Source: Drechslerella dactyloides (Eukaryota; Ascomycota; Orbiliomycetes; Orbiliales; Orbiliaceae). Taken from it: 64,000 nt of DNA. Below are positions 21,387 to 33,101 of the stretch, in pieces (within the stretch, counting starts at the first letter, position 1; each line of letters opens with the position of its first letter). The stretch spans positions 1 through 64,000 of the forward strand of contig JAGTWJ010000001.1 of assembly GCA_020064725.1 (NCBI GenBank), written 5' to 3'. The translations under genes were made by a program, and so were the position numbers. The notes beneath the pieces are model-generated. The model saw only the letters and a list, made by a program, of their open reading frames with translations. It had not been told where the DNA came from and ran no database searches.

Positions 21387-24300
21387 TTTGAATATCGTCT
21401 TCGGGTATTATTTGAAAGAGCGTTTGATATAAAAAAATTGTTCTAAGCGAGTGAAACGAGCGTGGTAGCTATAGAGCAGGTGAGAAAAAACAATGTAATG
21501 ATTGTAGTACTAAAGAGTGAATTTATTAATGAATGTGAGCGTTGAGCGAAGTGGAATCAAGAAGGATGATGGTAATGAAGTCGTATTTTCTGGTGCTACC
21601 TCACGACTTTATATAGATTTATCCGACTATTGAAGGCTATTGGTATCTAGGAAAATGGCTACGTTAACTTACGCGTTGATATTTACTAGCAAAGGCTCAG
21701 CTGACTGGCTGTGAACCCCTCAAGGAGAGTTTATTTCCCTGTTTCACCCATCCTTCATCCGGTGAACTCAGATCGTTATTGTTGATAGCCTCGAGCTTCA
21801 TACGGCCGATCGAAGTCCGCCATTGTCGGTAGTCCGCAATTCTATCATCCGCTTTCGCAACTCCTCCTGCATCTCATCCCTTCGTTTTATATCTGTCTTC
21901 GTCCGGACGTCCTAATTATCTTAAAGAAGGCAGCGTTCATCGCAATAGCTCTAGTTCTGACAACTCGGAATTTAACTATATCCTCCGTCCATTGCAACCT
22001 CCTGCGCACAGTCACTACACGGCTTGATCACTTCCGGGAGCGGAAATGCAACAGAGTCTTTCGTAGTGCCTAATTTTGTATTACCTGCAACTCCTCGCGG
22101 ATAAGCGCAGACGAGACGCTTATGGGATGGCTCCTTGAAAACTCGTTCAGGAGCTCAACACATTGCGTTGGTAGGTATATATACAGGGGCCCATACAAAC
22201 TCGATCCTGATCGATTGATCAAGGGCACTTACTGCACAGATCTATCTCCAGCTATCTGTGTCAATCCTTGATTCATGCACCGGATATAGTGTTAACCAAT
22301 ATCCACTCCCCTACCTATGCAATGACGAGGAGTGGGCCGCTTTTGCATCGCCAACATCTGGCCCCTCTCTTGGCACTCGAAATCCAACGCTGCTACTCTG
22401 TTCAACATAGATGGCCTGTCACAATCCCGGCCGTGACGACAGGATGTTGAGTCCTTCATCGGCGCTCCCCGAAAAGTGCTAGCTCGGATAATTTTTGTAT
22501 GAAGAACGTGGACATACTCGACAAGAATGTTATAAGTACTCAATTAAGTAGTTATAAGGCACAATCTATATATAATCTAGCCCAGTTGGGTATAGATTAA
22601 AATTTAATTTTGTGCATCTAGTTGAAGCCATGATATTTACATTTGATTTCGGGCGCCCCGGTCCTTTGATTGTTCGTTAAGATCAGTTAGATCGATTCAC
22701 GAAGACATCATTCAAAGCGAATCCGACACCCGATCCCAACATGACCAACGAGGTTTCTTAATCATACAAGGAAGCTCTCAGTTCGGCTTCTGCTTGCTCG
22801 TGCCGAGAAGCCTAAGTATATTTGGTTTTTGCAAGATGAACGGCAGTCGTTGTCGACTTTGCAACCCGGCGCTGTAGCTTTAATATAAGTACTTGATATC
22901 AATCATAGATTAGCATAGAATCATATGTTCGATCTCCTCTGGAATCGGCCAAGAAAATCCGGCAAATATGGCAAAAGGCATCTTGAAGGCGTCTGGCTTG
23001 CGATACAACATCTTATCGCCTAAATGTTGAATTTTCATCTTTTTGAGATAACTCAAGATTAAGATCCACATGTCACACATGTCAATTCCTCCAAAATTGC
23101 TACTCAACGGGTTTCCCAAAGGTACTTTCGAGATATGATAAAAGAAATTAATTTGTAACAAGTCATGTTAAGCGAAGCGTTTACGTCGGTTTAATGCTTA
23201 CCATAATCCCCGATTGCTTAGTCTATTACTTGTCTCGGTCTTACCCGGTACAGATCCCAGCCGTCGAAAATCCGTGAGAAGTAGTATGAAGGATGCTGAT
23301 AGAACGTAGCAGTCAATCTAAATGATTATCTCGCCAGCAGGTTCGTATATTATTATGTTCAAGAGCCATGTTGACACACCGCTGAAGGTCGCAAGGCTAA
23401 AAGCCCTAGCGTGACAAGCATGGGACAATACGTCCATGGCCAGATATCTGGTCTGAATATAGTCTCGAGGCCAGACTTGCCTGGGTCGGCCACTGGGAGT
23501 GGCCGCCAGCGGGCAGAACAAAATCGGGCTACGCAGATTTTGGGGGCTTGCGGGCGAGTCTGAATACCGGGGCCAAGAACAGCGAGCTCGCAGCGCAACA
23601 CAGAATCACCAGCATGCAGCAAAACCAATTTGGGACAGACAAGCCGATTTTGGGTGCGCCACAAGCGGCCTGGCGACTGGTGGCTGACCCAGACAAGTCC
23701 AGCAGCGACAGGGACGTCTTTGTACAGCACATGTCACAACACCGAATCCATTTGAATTTTCGTAACGTGCTTTAACAGCATATAAGATGACTATCCAGCA
23801 TTGAGTAGGTAATTCCTAGAGGTTGTTAACACCCACCAATACGGAAAAGTACGTTGAGCTCTATTCTCAGATTGTAGCGTTGTATGTATCTTAGGCTGCG
23901 AAGTAGAGAAAAAATCACTACAAACACTCGCGTACTTGGGAATCACGCAACCCGTCAGGTGCTCTAAATTTGGCAACAAGTCCTGGAGTTGTCTGATACT
24001 TCATATCGGATGCTCATATGCTTTCTAAATCAGTTCTCGCCGAGCAGCTATCTTTGATACTATATGAGCTGATATTTGTCTATGATGAGAGCGTGAACCT
24101 CAGTTTATTACGTACTTGCTTAAGAGATCTAGGAAACTTAGCCATATGTGCCCGTTATTGATCGATCTCGATAAGGTTCTACGGCTATGCGTCTTATATT
24201 TTCCAGTCTTTATTGCTATGCCCACGTTTCGCTTGCGCGAACCTACCAAACGGAATATTAAATCGGACTTCATTCACCGGGAAACTTAACCGAAAGGTTT

Positions 24301-25141
24301 CGAGAAGCGAGTATAGAATTGCGTGAAAGGATGTCAGGTTCGAGGACCTTTTCTGTAGCACTTAGGCAGGATTCCGAGTGGCGCGGCTCCACCTTCTCTG
24401 AACTCGGGTAAATTGTCTCCGTTGCGACATGGAATAAGCGAGGTATCTGAGGCTGGAGCGTGTCTTCGATTTCCCAAGGGTTGCGTGCACCACGCTCCTC
24501 CCGACGGGCAAACCACTTAGAGAATTTATTGAGCTATAGAAAATTGTTCTCAAACTGTTTCTGGGCAAACTTCGAATAGCTGGCCTAGGCTAACCATTCT
24601 TTAGAGGTCCTGCGATAACCTGTTCTGGCGTGCAGGTCATATTAGACGCGTCTTGGAACTCGCATAACCACGAGCGACTGTCGAAATCGCGGCTTGAATA
24701 TTGGTGGGAACAGAATAAACTCTCCTGTTGTGAAGCAGTAGTGCGCAACAGCATGCGCATGCAATCACTTGGCCCTTACCCTTTTGCTCGACAAGCTTGA
24801 GAGTAGGTTGTACGGATATATCTAGACTCCCAAGACATATGGTGCTTGTACAGCCTCCAGAACCACTATATATAAGGCCTATAAAGCGAGCCTTTATCCC
24901 CAGTGCATTTGGATATCCCCAGAATTTAACGGTGCTGCACGTAGGGATTTTTTAGCATACCTGGGTATTCTTTCATTGGCATATCACCCTCGCTAGCAGC
25001 TAGACAGTCGTCGCTTTTCACTTATTTACAGACCCTAGAACCATATCTATCGATCGTTAGGTTTCTTTTCATTCATTGAGTGCACAATTTTTTTCATAGC
25101 GCATCTAAAGAGGCATTCAAGAATAGCAAAGCTAGTTCATC
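21387..25141. other. Gene-poor 3.75-kb stretch
   Basis: No gene is supported. A broken coding-like trace on the minus strand near 21780-22030 contains stops. The only clear structure is the imperfect palindrome at about 23473-23700. A minus-strand frame at 22910-23161 is open but unrecognised. Confidence 0.5.
23473..23700. repeat. 228-bp imperfect palindrome, MITE or fold-back-like
   Basis: The 21-base end AGACTTGCCTGGGTCGGCCAC (23473-23493) is matched in inverted form at 23680-23700, with three differences, all transitions. The two arms meet at a perfect GCGAGCTCGC (23582-23591), which lies exactly at the centre. Inner parts share CAAAATCGG-type blocks but are diverged. Weaker inverted similarity continues outward to about 23411 and 23737 (GTGACA...ACGTCC). 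GC content is well above the flanks. Confidence 0.65.
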
Positions 25142-26787
25142 ATGTACTATTCGACTACCCAAATCCTCGCTTTTGCGATTGCAGTCTCTCCCTGCGTGCT
25201 CGCCAGCCCACAGCAAGAAGGCGCGACTCTAAGATTCAACAGGAGAGGGGCACAAACGCTTACCGGATGGCAGATGTGCTACGAGCAAAACGCTCATAAG
25301 CGTTGGCGTAATCTCGGCTGCATGACCCCACAGGTCGGCAGCCACATATTACAATGGGCGATATCACCAGCGAGCGACAGACCGGCTATTGCAGATGCAA
25401 AGATGACCCCAGAACATTGCTGGGCAGCTTGCACCGGTGTCGGCGCGAAATATGCAGCGTTGACGAACGGAAGGAAGGTGAGTGTCCCATACCTCCAAGC
25501 TAATCCCGTCAGATGAAATCAAGGGAGATGGGTATGGTTTAGTGTTAACTTTGAAATGCGTTATAAAAGTGTTGGTGCGGCAATACTCTCAAAGGCGTCC
25601 GGGTCGGCACGAAATGTGACGCACCTTGCACCGGCGATAAAACGAAACATTGTGGAGGCCAGGGTACCTTCCAGGTCTTCCAGGACGTCACCTACAATTG
25701 GAACTGGCATCCCGACAGGTCCGTATCGGGATACAAGGATATCGGCTGCTTCCAAGACGACGCCAACCGAATCCAGATACGACCATATACAAGAATGAAC
25801 GATATGACTATTGAGAAATGCCAACAGTGGTGCGCGAAGGAAGGCAGTCCTTACGTGGGCTTGCAACATGGATATGCGTGTAAGTTCTTGGCTAACTACC
25901 CACTGTCCTCAACAATTATAATAGATTCTGAGCCAAGCTGACTGTGCCGCGTTGATACAGGCTTTGTAAATCTCCCATTTTCTCCCCCTATCCCCCCCAC
26001 GGCAAGCGGCAGCTAGAGTAATTGAGCCATGTGCTGATACAAATCGCGACTGCGCTTCTAGTGCTCCAATACATTGCGACCCGGCCACAAGGCTATACCG
26101 AACGCGAGGTGCAATACGAAGTGCCACGGAAGTAAACAAATGTGTGGAGGTCCCTGGGCCATGCGCGTGTACTACAATAAGGCTTTGGACACCGGTAGCC
26201 CGTGTGGCCGCCCGCAGGTATACAATGGCAAGCCGGTGTCGAAGCCAAACAAACCGACTCCAGCGAAGCCGGCTACTCCAGGCAAGCCAGCTCAGAAGCC
26301 CGTCGACAAAGAGGATAAGGATGACAACGACAAAGAAGATGACGGCAAACAGAACAACGGACCAAGGACTATCACAGTCACCGTAACCGTATTCGACAAT
26401 TCGAAGGCAACGGCCACGAAGGCGGCGGAGCCAGCTGAGAAGCCAGCCAAGAAGCCGGCTCAGAAACAAGATGAGAAGCCAGATGAGAAGTCATCTAAGA
26501 AGCCGGGTTCGAAGTCGGACAAGGAGTCGGACGAGGAGTCGGATGAGAAGTCGGCTAATAAACCGGCTAAGAAACCGGCTCAGAAGCCAGATGAGAAGTC
26601 GGATGAGAAACCAAATGAAAAGTCAGAGGAGAAGCCAGCAAAGAAGCCGGCAGAGAAGCCGGCAGAGAAGCCAGCAGAGAAGCCAGCCAAGGAGGCCAAC
26701 GAGAAGTCGAACGACAAGCCGGCCAAAAAGCCGGCCCCACCTAAGGAGGAAGAGGCAGAGGAAGAGTCGGGTCCCGGCGGTTATTAA
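25142..26787 (+). CDS. Secreted double WSC-domain protein with Lys/Pro/Glu tail
   Basis: Four exons: 25142-25477, 25570-25879, a 5-nt microexon at 25961-25965 (GCTTT), and 26062-26787; 458 aa. A signal peptide (MYYSTTQILAFAIAVSPCVL) is followed by WSC domain 1 (about 42-150; NLGCM, HCWAACTG, CWCGNTLKG, HCGGQG) and WSC domain 2 (about 166-256; DIGCFQDD, CQQWCAKEG, YVGLQHGYACFC, MCGGPW). The microexon is needed to make the YACFC motif; no other splice choice I tried keeps frame. The rest is a long charged tail of KPAEKPAKKP, SDEK and similar repeats ending EEESGPGGY, with no membrane anchor. WSC domains bind wall glucans or other carbohydrates. The tail could be wall-spanning or bind anionic polymers. 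This is most likely a secreted wall-associated protein. Confidence 0.85.
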
Positions 26788-27908
26788 GTGGTAGCTTGTC
26801 ACCGCAAGAGACGATCCACAGCTGGTGTGCAGGCATATCCGAGGATAAGTTCTGTGTGGGGCTAACATAACCACGACAGCTGGAATGGATAGGCGTTTAG
26901 AAGAAAATGTACATGCACACGTAAGCGGCCTGGCCCGCAGGCGATACATATATTGATTGAGCTTTCAAAGAAACACTTTCGTTGCTTGGATATTGCTTAG
27001 CTTAGCATGCATGTTTAGAATATTGCTTGAACAATTGTTCGAACCGCGCTAATAGCGCTGCTATACCAATGCATATACTTCGTACACCAGAACTGCCAGT
27101 GTATTGTATGCATGCTTGCGAGAAGTGCGCCCCGCTTGCACTCGCTGCCCCGTTTACCGGCATGCGATGTCGATTACCAATCGGCACCTGGTCCCGCCGT
27201 GCCGCCTCCTTGCCTTCACGCCCAAGCCAGAGGGAGGCCCAAGCCGCCAAATTCAGGCTCTCGTTTCGATGCGTATCAAGCCGTTCGTATGCCGGGCGCT
27301 CCTTGTGGTCTGATCCTGTCGGCGCAGGGATCGGAATCATCCACATCCGGCGTCCACCCGCGCAGACGCAGTGCAGCAGCTGCGCACTTGCACTCGCGGC
27401 GCGCGTCTCCCCGCCTGCCCGCTGCAACGCAAACAAAAGCTCCACCCGCCGGGACGAGCAAACACCAGAACCCGGCAACATCTTGTTCGGAACAGGAAAG
27501 CAACTGACGGACCCACCTGCCTTTCCTACGTATGTACTGCGTACTGCACAAGTAGGTGACTATAGTCCGACGCCTTATGAACGCGCCCAGTCATTCGTGA
27601 CTTCGAGTTAACAGCGCACGCCGTACAGTTTGTGCTTGTTCGAAACCGCATGTGCATATGCAGGTGCCAATGCACCACGCCGTGCTCTCGCGATCTCCAC
27701 TCGCAGAGGGCCTCATCCAAGTGCAACTAGTAGACGACCGTCGGCAAGGAAAAATGCTCGTCAGCAACGCGCTACCTTGCAAAATAAAAGCGCAGCCATT
27801 CGCAATTTATTCCGGCTCCTTGGTTCTCCTGTCCTCGCTCAACCCTCCTGCTTCCATCAGTACCGCATTTTGCCTATTTTTGCCAGGACCGCCGCCCACT
27901 CAGCCAGC
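26788..27908. other. Intergenic, GC-rich in its second half
   Basis: 1.1 kb upstream of the MFS gene. From about 27100 to 27600 the DNA is GC-rich, so several frames are open by chance on both strands. None has a recognisable motif, and I call no gene. Confidence 0.5.
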
Positions 27909-29788
27909 ATGCCAGACGCCGCCAGTCGCGAGAAAGAGCTGGAAGCAGCCCCCACGAAGGCCGATGACGGCGCAAACGCCATAGTTACACAAATCATCGC
28001 CCACGCAAATGACGCAGACGACGCTTTGAAAGTGCTTGCCAACCATGATCAGAACAGCATTATCATAGATCCGGAGACGAACAAGAAGCTTCTGTGGAAA
28101 ATTGACCGGCACATTATGCCTGTGTGTCTCCGCTCTATGCCATATCCCTGAAGCCTCTTCTCGCACTCCGGCTTAAGTCACCATAATTTGCATCATCGAT
28201 CGCTAACGGGTTTCGCGTTGTCCGCAGATGCTATGCACTGTATACATGCTCCAATTCGTCGACAGTGAGTTCTTACATTACAATCTTGGAGCGAGAAGAT
28301 ATTTAACTTTACTCCAAAGAGGTTTCGCTTTCGTATGGGTCTGTAACAGGACTACGACAGGACCTACACCTCGTCGGTGACAACTATTCCTGGCTTGCCT
28401 CTATATTCAACTTTGGCTACCTCTTCTGGGAATACCCAACCAACCGTCTGATGCAACGGTTGCCCCTAGCGAAATATACCAGTTTCAACATCGTGATGTG
28501 GGGAGCCGTCTTAGCTCTACTCGCTGTGACAAAGAGTTTTGGTGGTGCCGCAACGTTGAGATTCTTCATGGGCGTGTTTGAGTCTGCTGTGACGCCCGGC
28601 TTCGCCTATTTCACAAGCCAGTGGTATACCAAGCGGGAGCAGTGTGCCCGCGTCAACTACTGGTTCTGCTTCGCCGGCCTCGCTCAGATGTTTGGAGGTG
28701 TTCTCGCCTGGGGCATCGCTAAAGGCAGCCGCATTCATGGGAGCGAAATCGCACCATGGAAGACTATTTTCCTAACCCTGGGTCTATTCACTGCCGCGGT
28801 CGGTGTGGTTTTCTGGTTCATCATGCCAGATTCCCAGCTGAACGCCAAATTTTTAACACCGGAGGAGCGGGCGCTCGCGGTCGGGAGAATCAGGGGAAAC
28901 AATCAAGGCATTGGGAACAGGCACTTCAAAATGTACCAGTTTAAGGAGGCACTCGCTGATCCGATGACGTGGGCCTTTTGCTTTCATGCTATTGTGGCTG
29001 ACATCGGAGCGGGTACGTCAATCCGACTTTGATATATACTGCTCACACGAGGCATAACTTGCTGACCATTCGCTATTGCACTCCTTCAGGCGGAGTCACC
29101 AACTTTTTCAATCAGCTTATCGCTGGTTTTGGGTACACCCCAGAAGAATCATTGCTCTACGGTGCTGCAGGCGGTGCTGTTGAAATCGTTGCTTTAGTTC
29201 TATCTGGTTATATCGGCCAGCGCACCGGACAAAGAATCCTTTCTTCCCTAGGCGGCGGAGTGATAGCAATATTGGGTATTGCACTTATTGCAGGTCTTCC
29301 ACTGTCTAAAAAGGTCGGCCGATTGCTTGGTTACTATATGCTGCAAGCGGGCCCGACACCATTTGTGTGCCTGCTCTCTCTTGTATCCTCGAACGTAGCC
29401 GGATATACCAAGGTAACCACTCACTTAGATCGCCCCTCCCTCGCTCTCTAGCCCAGGCCCAGCCGCGCTAATAGCTACAAACTTCAACGATATAGAAAAC
29501 GACATTTGGTGCCATCTACTTCGTTGGATATTGCATCGGTAATATCATAGGACCTCAGATATTTCGTCCGAAAGACGCCCCACGATACCAGCCAGCGGTC
29601 ATTACGATACTCGTCTGTTGGACACTGTCTCTTTTGGATGCCGTTTTCATCTGGTGGTGGTACAGGAGATTGAACAAGAAGAAGGCCGAGTTGAGAGCTG
29701 CGGCTGGATATCAAAAGGTTGAAAACCAGGAGTGGCTTGATCTCACCGATCTAGAGAATCCCGAGTTTACCTGTAAGAATCAAGTCTT

Positions 29789-29823
<35 letters not shown>

Positions 29824-29869
29824 TGAAAGATGGCTCTTGAATCTAACGATGATGATAGATGAATTATAA
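27909..29869 (+). CDS. MFS transporter, Dal5/allantoate-permease (ACS) family
   Basis: Six exons: 27909-28121, 28228-28264, 28320-29012, 29090-29412, 29496-29772, 29859-29869; 517 aa. Family landmarks: KKLLWKIDRHIMP before helix 1, MLQFVDKVSLSYGSV, NYSWLASIFNFGYLFWEYPT-NRLMQR, GAATLRFFMGVFES, a cytosolic loop with FLTPEERALAVGRIRGNNQG, and GAIYFVGYCIGNIIGPQIF in the second half. About 12 membrane segments are expected. Members import small organic anions such as allantoate, nicotinate or biotin precursors; the substrate here is unknown. The last intron (29773-29858) has a good donor (GTAAGA) and a CTAAC branch site, and contains a 31-C run. Without splicing, the frame would read through the C-run and add a polyproline tail, ending at 29840. 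I prefer the spliced form because it restores the usual LENPEFTYEL-type end. Confidence 0.88.
29790..29820. repeat. 31-C homopolymer, probably intronic
   Basis: An unbroken run of C from 29790 to 29820, 17 bases downstream of a GTAAGA donor and followed by TCTAACGATGATGATAG. It lies in the proposed last intron of the MFS gene. Runs of this length are often mis-sized in assemblies and unstable in vivo. Confidence 0.9.
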
Positions 29870-30528
29870 CTCTAGAACTACACCCCAACAGCCTTCGATT
29901 GTTCCACCAATACTATTGTCACGTGGCTTATCAGTGGATCGTTCAGCATGCATACTCTGCGCGACTATCTCTGCTTGTAGAGTCCAGGAGTTATCGTCGC
30001 TCGATCATCTACTACCTGGCTCGATCTGAATGACACGAAGACCAAGCCGCAGGATTGCAAATCGCTTGTGTCAAAAGTCTCCATAATGTATTTTCTTATT
30101 ATCTTTGTTCGGATTATAAAGCTTTGGTCACACCTATTAGCTATAAGTATCCAGTTGGAACCCTGCCTTAATCAATAAGTGATAGAAATAAGTCACCACA
30201 ACTTTATGATCTTTCGAATCAGATGCAGAGGAAGCAGATTAATACCAGTATTCAGCTTGATTCAATATTTGTATTAGTTAGTTATATAGCGCGATTAAAC
30301 TTGAATGGCGTCACGTCAGAGTCCAGTAGAACAAAAGGTCATTCAAAAGATAGATACATTGACTTCTAGTTATAATAATTTAGAAACGGTGTTTGTGGGG
30401 TAATCAGGTATAGCAAGACCAAAGCAGTGATTTTGTCAGAGAAGGGGAACCTGAATTGACATAATGGGATGTATGCGTTACTTCGGTGGAAAGCAATGCA
30501 AAGTTGCACTAACACAAGATAATCTTGG
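29870..30528. other. Intergenic between convergent MFS and GMC genes
   Basis: A 660-bp AT-rich spacer between two 3' ends. Nothing is recognised. Confidence 0.5.
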
Positions 30529-32283
30529 TTAGTAGAGGTCCGAATGAGCTGCCTTGATGGCATCCGCTCCCTTCTCGCCAACCATGTAAACAGAATTTTG
30601 AATGCGGCAGTCGGGCATCACAGGAAGCACAGAAGCATCAATGACCCGGAGATTCTTTACTCCATGAACCTTCAATACGGGATCAACTACCCCCTGTCCA
30701 ATATTCTTCGAAAGTCGGTTGGTGCCAAGTGGATGGAAGGCTGTTTGACATCGGTCAAGAACGGCATGCCGCATGGCCCTATCGTCATCGAGGGGCATTT
30801 CCCAAGGGTATTCGCTGACGACAAGATCTCTAAATGACTCGCCCTTTGTGAGGACATCATAAGTGAATTTTATGCCCTCTCGCATTCCAATGATGTCAAG
30901 CTCATCGGCGAAGAAGTTCAGGTTAATATTTGGCTGAACAAGAGGATCGGCGCTCTGGAGCGTGACCTCACCCGGTGGAGAAACCGTGCGAACTAGGTCT
31001 ACCACTACGCTGATGTGTGATCCTTGTTTTGGAATAGGGTAGTGCCACTGGAACGCTGACCCAAACATCCCGACAAAGTCGAGTTCAAAGTGAGGCTGGC
31101 CATCAGGAGAGAAGGGGTCCCGACCGCCATTAGCCGCCTTGCGCCTTCTATACTCGGGATCGGTATCCAGATATTTATCGATACGGGGGAATCCTACTAG
31201 CTCAAGCATTCCTGAGCCCACAGGACCAGAATGATTCTGAGCATAAGCAGTTTTTGCGGCGACATTCATCTCATTCTGACGCAGAAGAACATCGTCCATA
31301 CAGAGACCATCCTTAACCCGAAGGACAAAGGGAACAGCAGGATGGTCGATAAGATTCTGGCCCACATGCGGAGAATCAACAAGAAGTTCGATTCCAAATC
31401 TATCAAGCTGAGCCTTGGGACCAATCCCACTAAGCATTAGGAGTTTTGGAGACTCAAAGACACCTTGGGCCAGGATTACCTCGCGATCGGCGAAAAAGTC
31501 CAGTTCGTTGCCATTTTTATCGATGACAGTAACACCTTTAGCAGTCATATTGGCCTTATCAATTATCAATTTCTTGCTATGAACTTCAGGCAGGATAGTG
31601 ATATTCTTTTTTGTATCCGGAACGAATAAGAAAGAGCCAGACCGACGTCCGTGGTAGATAGAGTCGACACAGTGAGTGAGACCAATCATCTCTCCATCGT
31701 ATATATTCTCCGTGAGAACACCACCTTGGGATAGCCAGGCCTTGGTAAGAGCTTCACGGAAAGGTGCCAGCTCTGGTAGAAGCTCAGCATGGGAGATATT
31801 AAGGGGACCACCGGCACCAATTCTTTTAAGATCAGTAGAGTAGAGGTCGTCATCGTCGTGATATGTCGCAGATTTCCGAAGATAAGGGAGAAGATTGTTC
31901 CAAGTCCACTCCTTTCCACCGAATTCTTCCATGTAGTCAAAAGTCGGTTTGCATCCGGGGATCCAAGTGAAATAGTTAAGAGAAGAGCTACCCCCCAGCG
32001 TTTTACCACGGGTATTGGGCTTTTCAATGCGCTCGTAGTCGTCGCGCTTAACCATAGTAGTTTTATAAGCCCAGTCATATTGAGAATTCCGAAGGTTCAT
32101 AGCATTGGAAGGGGTCATGATCTCTTCGATTTGCGTTGGATTTCCCACGCCAGCCTCAACAATCAAGATAGTGGCATTGGGGTTATCGGCGAGACGGCCA
32201 GCTACCACATTCCCAGCAGTCCCACCACCGACGATGATAAAGTCGTAGTGGGAGCCATTTGCGGCGCTGCTGACGACTGGCAT
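30529..32283 (-). CDS. GMC-family FAD oxidoreductase
   Basis: An intronless frame of 584 aa from the ATG at 32283. The frame stays open upstream, but the ADP-binding fold begins only a few residues after this Met, so I take it as the start. FAD site: DFIIVGGGTAGNVVAGRL (GGGTAG about 19-24) with ILIVEAG downstream. The GMC signature around RGKTLGGSSSLNYFTWIPG follows. Near the C-terminus, FHPLGTNRL places the catalytic His at 517, and RIQNSVYMVGEK places Asn at 563 as its partner (the His/Asn type). No signal peptide is visible, so it is probably intracellular. The family includes alcohol, choline and aryl-alcohol oxidases or dehydrogenases; the substrate is unknown. It is convergent with the MFS gene. 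Confidence 0.93.
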   Translation of the reverse strand: MPVVSSAANGSHYDFIIVGGGTAGNVVAGRLADNPNATILIVEAGVGNPTQIEEIMTPSNAMNLRNSQYDWAYKTTMVKRDDYERIEKPNTRGKTLGGSSSLNYFTWIPGCKPTFDYMEEFGGKEWTWNNLLPYLRKSATYHDDDDLYSTDLKRIGAGGPLNISHAELLPELAPFREALTKAWLSQGGVLTENIYDGEMIGLTHCVDSIYHGRRSGSFLFVPDTKKNITILPEVHSKKLIIDKANMTAKGVTVIDKNGNELDFFADREVILAQGVFESPKLLMLSGIGPKAQLDRFGIELLVDSPHVGQNLIDHPAVPFVLRVKDGLCMDDVLLRQNEMNVAAKTAYAQNHSGPVGSGMLELVGFPRIDKYLDTDPEYRRRKAANGGRDPFSPDGQPHFELDFVGMFGSAFQWHYPIPKQGSHISVVVDLVRTVSPPGEVTLQSADPLVQPNINLNFFADELDIIGMREGIKFTYDVLTKGESFRDLVVSEYPWEMPLDDDRAMRHAVLDRCQTAFHPLGTNRLSKNIGQGVVDPVLKVHGVKNLRVIDASVLPVMPDCRIQNSVYMVGEKGADAIKAAHSDLY

Positions 32284-32600
32284 TTTTTGAATATTGAATC
32301 TGATAAAAAAGAAAGGCGAGCTTTCTGCTACGACCACTTGACGATTGAAGTCTGAATAAAAAGTCTTATAAGAGTATAGGCGACTAATGGAATTATTTGA
32401 CGTGTTTTCTCTGACATTTGTGCTGGATTTCGGTCTATATATAATCCCGATGGCCAACGACGTAGTGCGATTACGGACTACGAATAATAACGTCGTGACA
32501 ACTTGCAGTATCAACTTCAGCATTGTGAGGACGGTTGTGTATCTCTGGAATAACTGAATTCGTCGTGTACGTCATAAAACTTTCCGTCGATTGAATTAAA

Positions 32601-32647
32601 TCCGACAATTATTCCACCAGTAAATTTGGTGGAATATTTGTCGGATG
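32601..32647. repeat. Hairpin with 18-19-bp arms
   Basis: TCCGACAATTATTCCACCA is followed after a short AT-rich spacer by TTGGTGGAATATTTGTCGGA, which is its near-perfect reverse complement. It lies beside a second, perfect palindrome. Confidence 0.7.
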
Positions 32648-32652
32648 TAATT

Positions 32653-32684
32653 CAACCCTGACACTTTACGTAAAGTGTCAGGGT
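32653..32684. repeat. 32-bp perfect palindrome
   Basis: AACCCTGACACTTTAC is joined directly to its exact reverse complement GTAAAGTGTCAGGGTT, centred on ACGT. It looks like two terminal inverted repeats fused end to end, although a regulatory dyad is also possible. Confidence 0.75.
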
Positions 32685-33033
32685 TTTACATGTCTTATTC
32701 CAGCAACGGGTCGTCTCGGATAACAAGAGAGCTCGCCAAGATAGCAGAAGATACCATAGTAGGAGAGAAACATGTTCCCAGTAAGAATTCTAGAAGAGAA
32801 GACACCGGTCCAAGCGCGGAAGCTGTCGGGGAAGAATTGTCGCTTCCGGCGACTTCGTCTAATAGCGCGTCGGCGAGCAAGCGCGGATTCTCGGAAGGCA
32901 GGGAAAGTACCAAGTCGGGCTCCTCTACCGGCAATTGTCGGGAGGAACGCTCGGAACGGTGTTCGATATAGTGTTTACATCGTACGATACCGACCAAAGA
33001 AATCAAGTCAGGCAGCACCACGCTACTGCCGCC

Positions 33034-33101
33034 ATCCGGATCGCCAAGGAGATAGAATACTGGCTCACGCTCGCTAGGCTTCCTTGGCGATCGATCCGGA
33101 T
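33034..33101. repeat. Inverted repeat with 4-bp slip
   Basis: ATCCGGATCGCCAAGGA (33034-33050) is mirrored by TCCTTGGCGATCGATCCGGA plus T (33081-33101). The right arm has an extra ATCG tandem copy. Confidence 0.6.

Noticed and set aside
21780..22030. Possible degraded gene on the minus strand
   Set aside because: Coding-like stretches are interrupted by several stops and I cannot match them to a family.
26471..26794. Arg/Ser-rich frame inside the WSC gene
   Set aside because: It is a shifted reading of the KPAEKPA-encoding repeats; the WSC frame is the real one.
27002..27611. Overlapping long frames on both strands upstream of the MFS gene
   Set aside because: They coincide with a GC-rich patch that opens many frames; none has a domain or signal peptide.
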